A DNA stretch of 21,807 bases from a virus. The translations under genes were made by a program, and so were the position numbers. This document shows positions 5,219 to 12,708 of this stretch, piece by piece. Numbering within the stretch: position 1 is the first letter of the stretch; each line of letters opens with the position of its first letter. The DNA lies in the IMG/VR virus record IMGVR_UViG_3300032032_000031, positions 1 through 21,807 of that record; one strand, given 5' to 3'. The notes under the pieces are model-generated. The model saw nothing but the letters and a program-made list of their open reading frames with translations, was not told where the DNA came from and made no database searches.

Positions 5219-5578
5219 ATGGCTCACTTATATTGCCCGGAATGCGGAGCAAAAATAGAATACTCTTTACAAAAACCTCAGTTCTGCTCAGCCTGCGGAG
5301 TTCCTTTGGATGGAAAGCATGCCTCAGCCTCCAAAGGGAAGGCTCCTAGGCATGAAGACAAGGAAAGAGAGGAGGAAAAGGAATTCATCCCTCAAATAAG
5401 CGACTTAGATGTAGACATTGATTATTCTTTTGGTAAAAAATTCACTTTTGAGGAATTGGCCGAAACACCCAAAGAAGAGTTGGGTAGAATCTCGAAAGGG
5501 AAAACAAAACAAAGTGAAGATCCCATTAAAACATCCATGGATGACTGTTTGCCTGGTCGCCGGCATTCAATTGGTTAA
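5219..5578 (+). CDS. small zinc-ribbon protein
   Basis: 119 residues. Cys6-x2-Cys9 and Cys23-x2-Cys26 (YCPECG and FCSACG) form an N-terminal zinc ribbon of the 'double CxxCG' type common in small bacterial and phage proteins. The middle is highly charged (RHEDKEREEEKEF) and probably disordered, and the end is unstructured. It carries the best ribosome binding site in the window, AGGAGGT at 5208-5214, 4 nt before the ATG, so it may be well translated. Its TAA shares a base with the next ATG (TAATG), coupling it to the sigma factor gene. It may help that factor or bind nucleic acid; this is inferred only from context. Confidence 0.75.
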   Translation: MAHLYCPECGAKIEYSLQKPQFCSACGVPLDGKHASASKGKAPRHEDKEREEEKEFIPQISDLDVDIDYSFGKKFTFEELAETPKEELGRISKGKTKQSEDPIKTSMDDCLPGRRHSIG

Positions 5579-6273
5579 TGAGCAAGAAAAAGTTTACGTA
5601 TGAAGACAAATCAAAAGAAATTGACCACGAGATAGTCAAAAGGAGAGGAAAGTGGAAATTAAACTCCTTAGCTTGGATAGACTTTAATGACGTTGAACAA
5701 ATAATTCGAGCTCATATATTTAAGAAATGGCATCAATGGGATCAGGAGAGATCTTTATTGCCTTGGATAAATAAAATAATATCCAATCAGTTAAAAAACA
5801 TACTGAGGAATTATTACCATAATTTTGCTAAGCCGTGTGTGAATTGTCCGTTTAGCTCTCCTGAGATTGATGGGGATTTATGTTCGTTTACTCCGAGTGG
5901 GTACCAAGACGTAAAATGCCCTTTATTTGCCAAATGGTATGCGTCCAAGAGGCATGCCCATGATATAAAAATGGCAGTATCTATAGAAAAGATCCCCGTT
6001 GAGATGAGCGGGGAAGCAAGAAACTCAGATAATATTGATGACGCCATAACAAAGATGAACGGTCTATTAAAAGAAAATTTATCTGAAAAGCATTATAATA
6101 TATATGAAATGTTATTTATAAAAAACATACCAGAGGAAGAGGTCGCGGCAATTTTAGGATATAAGACATCCGAGAAGGGAAGGAAGGCAGGGTATAAGCA
6201 AATTAAAAACCTGAAGAAGATGCTTCGGCAAAAGGCAGAGAGAATAATAAGCAGAAACGATTTCTTTTATTGA
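5578..6273 (+). CDS. phage RNA polymerase sigma factor (late-type) with a Cys-rich insert
   Basis: 231 residues. Residues about 30-80 (DFNDVEQIIRAHIFKKWHQW, then LLPWINKIISNQLKNILRNYY) follow sigma-70 region 2, which binds the polymerase clamp and melts the -10 element. Residues about 160-222 form a region 4-like helical DNA-binding part (EEEVAAILGYKTSEKGRKAG, then YKQIKNLKKML). Between them is an insert with Cys87, Cys90, Cys102 and Cys114 (CVNC...C...CP), which looks like a zinc site. Phages of the T4 type use a small sigma (gp55) for late genes; here the gene lies shortly before terminase and the head genes, so a late sigma role is likely but unproven. It is coupled to the zinc-ribbon gene by TAATG and begins MSKKKFTYED. 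Confidence 0.75.
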   Translation: MSKKKFTYEDKSKEIDHEIVKRRGKWKLNSLAWIDFNDVEQIIRAHIFKKWHQWDQERSLLPWINKIISNQLKNILRNYYHNFAKPCVNCPFSSPEIDGDLCSFTPSGYQDVKCPLFAKWYASKRHAHDIKMAVSIEKIPVEMSGEARNSDNIDDAITKMNGLLKENLSEKHYNIYEMLFIKNIPEEEVAAILGYKTSEKGRKAGYKQIKNLKKMLRQKAERIISRNDFFY

Positions 6274-6274
6274 T

Positions 6275-7324
6275 ATGGACTTAACTGAAGAACAGAAAAA
6301 ATTTATAGACAAGAACTACTTAAGTATTCCGGACTTGATCCTGCTTACTCAAGCAGTATACAAGAATAAGAAGATAGATGGGAGGAGCAAGGAAGGGAAA
6401 ATCGTCGCGGCATATATGGTAAAACAAAAATACAAATACAAGACAAGGAACAACGCAAAGAAAACTGCAGTTAGGTTGTCCGACGAACAGAAAGAGGAAA
6501 TTCTCGAATTATATGAAAGTGGGTTGAAGTCTCTTGCCATAGCTCAGATTATATTTTCCGATAGGGAAGTTAAGAACCTTGGGTTAGAACAAAGGGCTGT
6601 TGCTAAATTTCTCAAAAATAACTCTCCGGATTTCGTAAAGGCCCAAAGGGATGACGAGAAGATGGTGAGGTATATCCCTCCCAGCGGCAAATCAAAATTG
6701 GTCAATAAGGTGAATGAGAAAGCTCAGGCGGAACTAAATTTAGAGAATCTTAAAAGACTAGAGATAGATTGCATTACTCAACTGGAGAAATATTTGCACT
6801 CTCCAAGATTCTCCCAAATAATAATGGGATACGGCAAAGATGACGCTACTTTATTTGAGGCGGAGTTCATCCGGGCAACTTGGAATAAACCCGATTTAAC
6901 AAACGATGAAATTAATCTTTATATCAATGTATGTATAGATTATGTAAATTTAAAAAACATCAATAGAAATATGGAGAAATTGAACCGCATGTTCGACGAT
7001 GCTGAAGACCAAACTGAAATGACGGTAAGGTTAGCAGAAATCCTAAAAGCCAAAAGCGGAGAATATCACCAATGCGAACAGAGACAGGAATCATTAATAA
7101 AGAAACTCAACGGGGATAGAGCTGTCAGGTTGAAGAGTAGGCAAGATTCTAATGCTTCTATGTTATCTTTAGTCCAAGCGTTCCAAGAAGAAGAGGAGAG
7201 GAAGCGCATGTTGGACATGGCTGAGAAGCAAAAACTATTAATACAAGAAGAAGCGGACAAAATAGAGGGTATGGATTCCTGGAAAGCCAGGGTTTTGGGT
7301 ATTGATAAATCAGACGTCATATAA
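6275..7324 (+). CDS. helical HTH/coiled-coil protein, possible small terminase subunit
   Basis: 349 residues, almost all predicted helix. Two related N-terminal segments, LTEEQKKFIDKNYLS (about 3-17) and LSDEQKEEILELYESG (about 68-83), each introduce a helical bundle; the second continues LKSLAIAQIIF, a helix-turn-helix-like pattern. The middle holds a conserved-looking block (GKDDATLFEAEFIRATWNK), and the last third is a long Glu/Lys/Arg coiled coil (EEEERKRMLDMAEKQKLL). DNA-binding N-terminus plus oligomerising coiled coil, just upstream of the large terminase, fits a small terminase or a DNA-bound assembly factor, but no diagnostic motif is visible. It starts 1 bp after the sigma stop and ends with a TAATG overlap into the thermonuclease gene. 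Confidence 0.7.
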   Translation: MDLTEEQKKFIDKNYLSIPDLILLTQAVYKNKKIDGRSKEGKIVAAYMVKQKYKYKTRNNAKKTAVRLSDEQKEEILELYESGLKSLAIAQIIFSDREVKNLGLEQRAVAKFLKNNSPDFVKAQRDDEKMVRYIPPSGKSKLVNKVNEKAQAELNLENLKRLEIDCITQLEKYLHSPRFSQIIMGYGKDDATLFEAEFIRATWNKPDLTNDEINLYINVCIDYVNLKNINRNMEKLNRMFDDAEDQTEMTVRLAEILKAKSGEYHQCEQRQESLIKKLNGDRAVRLKSRQDSNASMLSLVQAFQEEEERKRMLDMAEKQKLLIQEEADKIEGMDSWKARVLGIDKSDVI

Positions 7325-7656
7325 TGTACGAATATAAAATCAAAGAAGTTGTAAGTGTTGTAGACGGAGATACTGTGGACGTATTAATTGATTTGGGCTT
7401 TAACATAATGACTAAAAAGAGAATAAGGCTTGCGGACATTGATGCTCCTGAAACAAGAACAAGAGATAAAGAAGAAAAGAAAAGAGGGTTTATATCAAAA
7501 GATAAACTTTCTCATTTACTATATAATGAACCTGAACTTACATTAATATCAAAGAAGATAGGAAAATACGGTAGAATAATAGGGGAGATATTCGACAGCA
7601 ATAACAAATCTCTCAATAGGGCAATGGTAGATGGTGGATTCGCGACAAAAATTTAA
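7324..7656 (+). CDS. thermonuclease (staphylococcal nuclease family)
   Basis: 110 residues, a minimal SNase domain. The family blocks are all present: VVDGDTVDV (12-20), RIRLADIDAPE (33-43) and KYGRIIGEIF (81-90). The catalytic residues of staphylococcal nuclease have counterparts: Arg35, Glu43 and Arg84 (Arg87 in the model enzyme), with Asp40 available for calcium. The enzyme should cut DNA or RNA at the 5' side of the phosphate using calcium. No signal peptide is present, so it probably acts in the host cytoplasm, where host DNA breakdown or DNA processing are possible roles. Its start overlaps the upstream stop (TAATG), and its 3' end overlaps the next nuclease gene by 26 bp. Confidence 0.92.
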   Translation: MYEYKIKEVVSVVDGDTVDVLIDLGFNIMTKKRIRLADIDAPETRTRDKEEKKRGFISKDKLSHLLYNEPELTLISKKIGKYGRIIGEIFDSNNKSLNRAMVDGGFATKI

Positions 7657-8602
7657 ATGTAAAATCTGTGAAAAAGAGTTTAAATCGATTAGTGGTCTCC
7701 ACAATCATTTATCAAGAATTCACAAAAGCACTCAAAAGGAATATTATTTAACTTATTACCCGCGAAAGAATAAGTTGACGGGAAGCCCCTTGCCCTTCAA
7801 GAACTGGGAATCGTATTTTAATTCTGATTTTACTTTCAGGCCCCAAATGATAAAGTGGTGCTCCAAGGCTCCAAAGGAGGAGGTGAAGAGTTACATATTT
7901 AATTTGCTTAAAAACAGGATGAAATCCAAAAAGCTGGAGCTTGTCCCCAACTCCATTGAGCTAGAAACATCCAAATTGCCGCCTATGGATACCTACAGAG
8001 AGGTTTTCGGCTCATACGCGAATGTATGTAAGGAATTAGGGAAAGAGGCCCTTTACGGGCAGGGAGCGCCCCCCGGCTTTTTCAAGCAGGAACCCACGAA
8101 AGGATTACCTATCTTCGTTGACACCAGAGAACAGAAGCCGTATTCCTATATTAATTCCGAAACGTTAAAGCTGGACTTTGGTGATTATACCCTTGGTGGA
8201 GATAGTTATAATTACATATACATCGATAGAAAAAGCGAAGAAGATTATAAGGGAACTTTATCCGCAGGGAACATCGATAGATTCAAGAGGGAGCTAGATA
8301 GGGCTAGGCAATTTGGAGCATTTCTATTTATTTTGGTTGAAAGTGATTTATCACGAATATGGAGAAACAACCAGTTCTCTTCTCATAAGCATAAGCTAGG
8401 TTTCATATATCACAATATGCGAGTTGTGACTCATGACTATCATGATGTTTGCCAATTTGTATTTGCCGGAACGAGAAGCGAAGCATATAGACTTACTCCT
8501 TTGCTTTTAGAACACGGGCAAAAAGTAAAGAAATCAGACGTTCAATATTTTTTAAACAAAGACATGGAAGATTATGACTTGGGAGATAGGATCACAACTT
8601 AG
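7631..8602 (+). CDS. C2H2 zinc finger plus ERCC4-type nuclease
   Basis: 323 residues with three visible parts. A C2H2 finger: Cys10-x2-Cys13-x12-His26-x4-His31. A short segment at about 117-140 (PPMDTYREVFGSYANVCKEL) that resembles the repeat found beside homing endonucleases. An ERCC4/XPF-type nuclease at about 160-235, with VDTREQKP (163-170), DFGDYTL (182-188) and the metal-binding IDRKSEED (198-205), corresponding to the XPF motif ERK-x3-D. XPF-type nucleases cut branched or flap DNA. The gene lies between the thermonuclease (26-bp overlap) and the large terminase (29-bp overlap), so resolving replicated DNA before packaging is a reasonable inference. A mobile homing-like origin is the alternative, suggested by the finger and repeat. 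Confidence 0.85.
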   Translation: MVDSRQKFKCKICEKEFKSISGLHNHLSRIHKSTQKEYYLTYYPRKNKLTGSPLPFKNWESYFNSDFTFRPQMIKWCSKAPKEEVKSYIFNLLKNRMKSKKLELVPNSIELETSKLPPMDTYREVFGSYANVCKELGKEALYGQGAPPGFFKQEPTKGLPIFVDTREQKPYSYINSETLKLDFGDYTLGGDSYNYIYIDRKSEEDYKGTLSAGNIDRFKRELDRARQFGAFLFILVESDLSRIWRNNQFSSHKHKLGFIYHNMRVVTHDYHDVCQFVFAGTRSEAYRLTPLLLEHGQKVKKSDVQYFLNKDMEDYDLGDRITT

Positions 8603-10448
8603 ACAAAAATACCCTGACTACAATAAGGAGCTTAGCGAAATAGAGGGCGTCGTAGACGAAGAAGAAGCCCGAATTTTGTTATATAAGTTCTTAAGGGAAA
8701 ACACTACTTTCGCGGTAAGCCTGTTGTCCGGAGTGGATCTTTTCCCATTTCAACATATGGCCATCAAGGGAATGATGAAGACCGATTACTTCCTCGGTAT
8801 ATGGAGTCGGGGTTTATCGAAATCCTTTACTACCGGAATTTTCGCATTTCTTGATGCGATATTAAACCAAGGAGTTGAGATCGGTATCCTGAGTAAATCC
8901 TTTAGACAATCGAAACTCATCTTCAAGAAGATCGAAGATATTGCCGCGAAGCCGGAGGCAAAGATGCTGGGTCAATGCATAACCCATAAATCCAAAAGCA
9001 ACGACGAATGGCTTATGGAAATAGGCTCCTCACGCATACGGGCATTGCCGTTAGGCGATGGCTCTAAGCTGCGTGGTTTTCGTTTCCATAGGATAATTAT
9101 CGATGAGTTCCTGTTGATGCCGGAATCGATCTATAACGAAGTTATAGTTCCGTTCTTGTCCGTCGTGGAGAACCCTATGGAACAGCAACGGATGCACGAT
9201 CTAGAAACCAAATTAATTAACGAAGGCAAAATGAATGAGGAGGATCGCTATAAATGGCCTCACAACAAGCTAATAGCTTTGTCATCGGCTTCATATAAAT
9301 TTGAGTACCTCTACAAAGTATACGAGAAATTTGATAATCTAATAACGGGAAAAGACACTGAAGGAGAAAATAGCGATGCGACGAGATGCATTATGCACTT
9401 TAGTTACGATTGCGCTCCCGAAAAACTATACGACTCGAACTTGATAGAACAATCAAAATCCACAATGTCCCAAAGTCAGTTCGATAGAGAATTCGGTTCT
9501 TTATTTACTGATGACAGCAGTGGGTATTTTAAGAATTCCAGAATGGCTGCATGTACGGTTCAAGACGGAATGGAACCTTCCATGGAAGTGGCGGGCAACC
9601 CCAAGGACAAATACCTCTTGGCCTTTGACCCAAGTTGGGCGGAATCGGAAAGCTCTGATAATTTTGCGATGCATGTATTTAAACTACATGATGAAAAACA
9701 GATGGGAACATTAGTTCATTCGTATGCGTTGGCGGGGACTTCCTTAAAGCAGCATATAAATTACTTCCACTACTTGATAAAGTATTTTAATATTGTTTCT
9801 ATAGTGGGGGATTATAACGGAGGGGTTCAATTTTTAAATGCTGTGAATGAGAGTAAGAAGTTTAAGGATTCCAACATAAAGATAGATTTTATCACTGCTG
9901 ATTTTGATAAACCCGAGGAGTATGAAAACGATTTAAGAAAAGCCAGAAGAGAGTATGACTTGGACTCGAAAAAGATTTGTATATTAAGAAAGCCCACTAG
10001 CCAATGGATTCGTAGGGCAAATGAATTACTGCAAGCTAGTTTCGACCATAAGAAAATTGCATTCGGCAGTAGGCCAATTGATGATTATTATACGGCGGAA
10101 ATAAAAAAGAAGATACCCATAAAAAACCTTAAATTTGCAAATTTCGTAGAGCAGGACGAAAAGGAGTCTGCAGCAGCAAAGATGATTGACTTTGTTGAGC
10201 ATCAATACGACATGGTGAATTTGACTAAAACAGAATGCGCTTTAATTCAGATTAAAACCACACCACAAGGCCATCAAAGTTTTGACTTACCTGACGTGTT
10301 GAAGAGAACTTCCGGGCCTAATAAAGCAAGGAAGGATTCATATTCTGCAATTGTTCTTGGAAATTGGATGATTAAGACTTATTATGATTACATGAATGTA
10401 GATTGTACGAATTGGCAAACGACTTTTCAGCCGATGTTTATAGGGTAG
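8574..10448 (+). CDS. terL: terminase large subunit (packaging ATPase and nuclease)
   Basis: 624 residues, a normal length for T4 gp17-like terminases. ATPase: Walker A-type WSRGLSKSF (77-85), in which Ser replaces the usual Gly before Lys, a variant frequent in this family; Walker B IIIDE (174-178), the Glu being catalytic. RNase H-like nuclease: Asp352 in LLAFDPSWAES, Asp413 in IVGDYNGG and Asp588 in KDSYSAIVLG. The protein docks on the portal and translocates DNA into the prohead. The ATG lies 29 bp inside the nuclease gene. The stop is 5 bp before the ATG of the glycan-type cassette, and the portal gene, normally the neighbour, is displaced by about 7.6 kb. Confidence 0.95.
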   Translation: MTWEIGSQLRQKYPDYNKELSEIEGVVDEEEARILLYKFLRENTTFAVSLLSGVDLFPFQHMAIKGMMKTDYFLGIWSRGLSKSFTTGIFAFLDAILNQGVEIGILSKSFRQSKLIFKKIEDIAAKPEAKMLGQCITHKSKSNDEWLMEIGSSRIRALPLGDGSKLRGFRFHRIIIDEFLLMPESIYNEVIVPFLSVVENPMEQQRMHDLETKLINEGKMNEEDRYKWPHNKLIALSSASYKFEYLYKVYEKFDNLITGKDTEGENSDATRCIMHFSYDCAPEKLYDSNLIEQSKSTMSQSQFDREFGSLFTDDSSGYFKNSRMAACTVQDGMEPSMEVAGNPKDKYLLAFDPSWAESESSDNFAMHVFKLHDEKQMGTLVHSYALAGTSLKQHINYFHYLIKYFNIVSIVGDYNGGVQFLNAVNESKKFKDSNIKIDFITADFDKPEEYENDLRKARREYDLDSKKICILRKPTSQWIRRANELLQASFDHKKIAFGSRPIDDYYTAEIKKKIPIKNLKFANFVEQDEKESAAAKMIDFVEHQYDMVNLTKTECALIQIKTTPQGHQSFDLPDVLKRTSGPNKARKDSYSAIVLGNWMIKTYYDYMNVDCTNWQTTFQPMFIG

Positions 10449-10453
10449 GTGAG

Positions 10454-11785
10454 ATGGCTATTCAATATCATTCCAAGATTGCAGGATATACGGATAAAAC
10501 ATCCTTTTCTCGAACAGAAAAAATTCCAGTTAGGGTTAGTTCCGAGTTTCCAATGATTGGCGTTTCTATTATTGATGTATTGACCAAAGAGGAGGTGCAT
10601 AACACTCAATCCCCCGCCCTGAAACAAGCCATAGGAGAATTAGCATTTGCTGAAGGATGCAACTGGGATGAAACTTTCTCAATAGATGCATCTATTTTTC
10701 AGCCCGGGATGTATGCGATAAAATTATCCTCTGGCGGAGAAGAGTTCAATCTTCCTATTATTATTAAAAATGATGGGCCTCCGTCTAGTATAATGGTTGT
10801 CGTGAACACAAATACATGGTGCGCTTATGATTCTTGCTTAACGGGAGGTGCGTTTTATGAGGACTACTTAGAAAGTGATAATGAATACAACCAGGCGAGC
10901 AAACTTAATCCCAGGGGCAGGAATAATGAATGTTCTGTGAGTTCCTTTTCTAAACCAAACCTTTGCACAAGTAAAGAAATGGGTTATTTTTTATCTGGTT
11001 CATTTACCCCTGATAGGTCTCATCAATTTTTTGGAGAAACCTATGTTTGGGAGTGGTTGCGCAAAAATGGTTATAACTTTGATTTTGTTTCGGATTTGGA
11101 TTTAATTGATGCGTCATCCTTTGAAGGGAGAAAGCTAATATTGTTGAACTGCCATCCAGAATATTGGTCCCATCAAATGTATTATAATCTTTGGGGTTGC
11201 ATTAACCATACGGATACCAGTCTCTTGTATCTAGGGGGGAATGCCATATGGCGAAAAGTATTATTAAATAAAGAAAAAAATCGAATAGAAAAAATGGGTT
11301 ACCCCTGGAATTATGTCCAAAACAAATATGAAAGCGGTTTTGCAGTCGATGAATTCGCAAAAGAAAATCCAGTAGATGTTTGCCCCTATGAAATATTAGG
11401 CATGTTCTATGATGAGTCGGGATATAATACTTATGCAACTTTTTCATGCCTTAATGAGGGCCATTTTTTGACCAAAGGCACCAATTGGTTAAAAGGAGAA
11501 GAAATCGGGTCTGATTATGATGTGCAGAAACCAAGTGGGCATGAAACCGATAAAGTCAACCATCGATTTATCACCAAAAGAATGAACCTCGAAAATGCTG
11601 CCTTAATAGGCAAGGGGAGAAATCCCAATCGTGGAGGAGCGGATATATTGTATCACACAATAGACAATTCTCATGTTTTATCAGCAGGGTCCATCACTTT
11701 CGGAAGATGCATTAATGACTCGGGGATATCACAAATGATAAAAAACTTTATGGATCTAATATTTACTGGAGATGAAAATCAATGA
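10454..11785 (+). CDS. N,N-dimethylformamidase large-subunit-like protein
   Basis: 443 residues from ATG 10454, which is preceded by TAGGTGAG. A TTG at 10403 would add 17 residues inside the terminase gene and is less likely. Order: an N-terminal beta-sandwich-like part (GYTDKTSFSRTEKIPV onwards); NTNTWCAYDS (118-127); CHPEYWS (233-239); LYLGGNAIWRK (258-268). These are the recognisable blocks of the C-terminal DMFase beta-subunit-like domain, which has a glutamine-amidotransferase-like core. In the named enzyme it cleaves a formamide; most relatives are uncharacterised. Here an amide- or formyl-group hydrolase acting on a sugar is conceivable, but this is inference. It opens the cassette and overlaps the next gene by ATGA. 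Confidence 0.78.
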   Translation: MAIQYHSKIAGYTDKTSFSRTEKIPVRVSSEFPMIGVSIIDVLTKEEVHNTQSPALKQAIGELAFAEGCNWDETFSIDASIFQPGMYAIKLSSGGEEFNLPIIIKNDGPPSSIMVVVNTNTWCAYDSCLTGGAFYEDYLESDNEYNQASKLNPRGRNNECSVSSFSKPNLCTSKEMGYFLSGSFTPDRSHQFFGETYVWEWLRKNGYNFDFVSDLDLIDASSFEGRKLILLNCHPEYWSHQMYYNLWGCINHTDTSLLYLGGNAIWRKVLLNKEKNRIEKMGYPWNYVQNKYESGFAVDEFAKENPVDVCPYEILGMFYDESGYNTYATFSCLNEGHFLTKGTNWLKGEEIGSDYDVQKPSGHETDKVNHRFITKRMNLENAALIGKGRNPNRGGADILYHTIDNSHVLSAGSITFGRCINDSGISQMIKNFMDLIFTGDENQ

Positions 11786-12708
11786 AATTATCTACAGACA
11801 TTTTTATTAATAAATTCATAACCCAGGAAGGGGATGTAAGGAGAGCTCTGGTCACAAGAAGCCCACCCTTGCCCACAACAATAATAGAAGCATATGCCAT
11901 GACATATGATTTATTAACCGATTTAGAACTAAAACAAAAAATTATAGATAAAGTTGTATTTTATATAAATCAAACGACAGCCGTAAACCAAAATTACCTA
12001 CCGTATATTATTCGTTTGGATTCCAAGGGAGCGTACAACCCAAAAGATTTTAATGTACAGCACTCTTTATGGATCGCAAAGGTATTGTATGACCATTACC
12101 AAATCACTCAAAATAACATATATTACAACTACGCAGAACAGGTCTTCGGTATAGCCAATAATTTTTTACAAAATGGTTTTAATAACTGGAGAATTGATGA
12201 TTCTCCTGAAAGTAATATACCAAGCATTAAATCATTAACAAGGGCTGATCTTTATTGCCTCTTGGGGTCTATGGATGATTTAAATAAAGTGCTGGATTAT
12301 TATAATAAGAACCTTTTCGATAAAAATATTAGTCTTTACAAATCTTTATTGGCTCCCGGATATGATCATCATTTGCATGAAAATTTAGAATTAGTCGAAG
12401 GGCTTTTTTCTGTTTACAAACATACATCAGATGAAAGTTTCTACCAACTCCCTCATCGCCTCATGCATGCGCTTGCCGACAAGGTGGAGAATAGTTTAAA
12501 TATTTTAGCTAAATTACAATTTTATTACTGGGCTCCTTTTTTTGACATTAATACTGATTTTCTCAAAAATCAAATTGATGATTATGCCTTAAGGTATAGA
12601 AATCACCAATCATTATCGGCATACTCTGGAAAAGGCTTTTCTGGCGAGGACGATATATTCCCATATATTTATCTATTAAGAATTTTTACAGACTACGAAC
12701 CATCATGA
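11782..12708 (+). CDS. unknown helical protein, possible alpha/alpha-toroid carbohydrate enzyme
   Basis: 308 residues, no signal peptide. Regular amphipathic helices alternate with aromatic-rich loops (QHSLWIAKVLYDHYQITQN, then YNYAEQVFGIANNFLQNGF, then NNWRIDD). This rhythm recalls alpha/alpha barrel enzymes such as epimerases, lyases or glycosidases, and LVEGLFSVYKHTSDESFYQL is the type of helix pair seen in them. No catalytic residues can be assigned, so the fold is a guess. ATGA overlaps on both sides tie it to the DMFase-like gene and the SGNH-methyltransferase gene, supporting a role in the same glycan pathway. Codons are AT-rich like the rest of the cassette. Confidence 0.7.
   Translation: MKLSTDIFINKFITQEGDVRRALVTRSPPLPTTIIEAYAMTYDLLTDLELKQKIIDKVVFYINQTTAVNQNYLPYIIRLDSKGAYNPKDFNVQHSLWIAKVLYDHYQITQNNIYYNYAEQVFGIANNFLQNGFNNWRIDDSPESNIPSIKSLTRADLYCLLGSMDDLNKVLDYYNKNLFDKNISLYKSLLAPGYDHHLHENLELVEGLFSVYKHTSDESFYQLPHRLMHALADKVENSLNILAKLQFYYWAPFFDINTDFLKNQIDDYALRYRNHQSLSAYSGKGFSGEDDIFPYIYLLRIFTDYEPS

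Noticed and set aside
8802-8828. Terminase Walker A with Ser in place of Gly as a sign of inactivity
   Set aside because: Variant P-loops of the R-G-x-S-K-S type are common in large terminases, and Walker B and nuclease Asp residues are intact.
10403-10453. TTG start for the DMFase-like gene
   Set aside because: It would lie inside the terminase gene and add residues unlike the family; ATG 10454 has a TAGGTGAG site directly before it.
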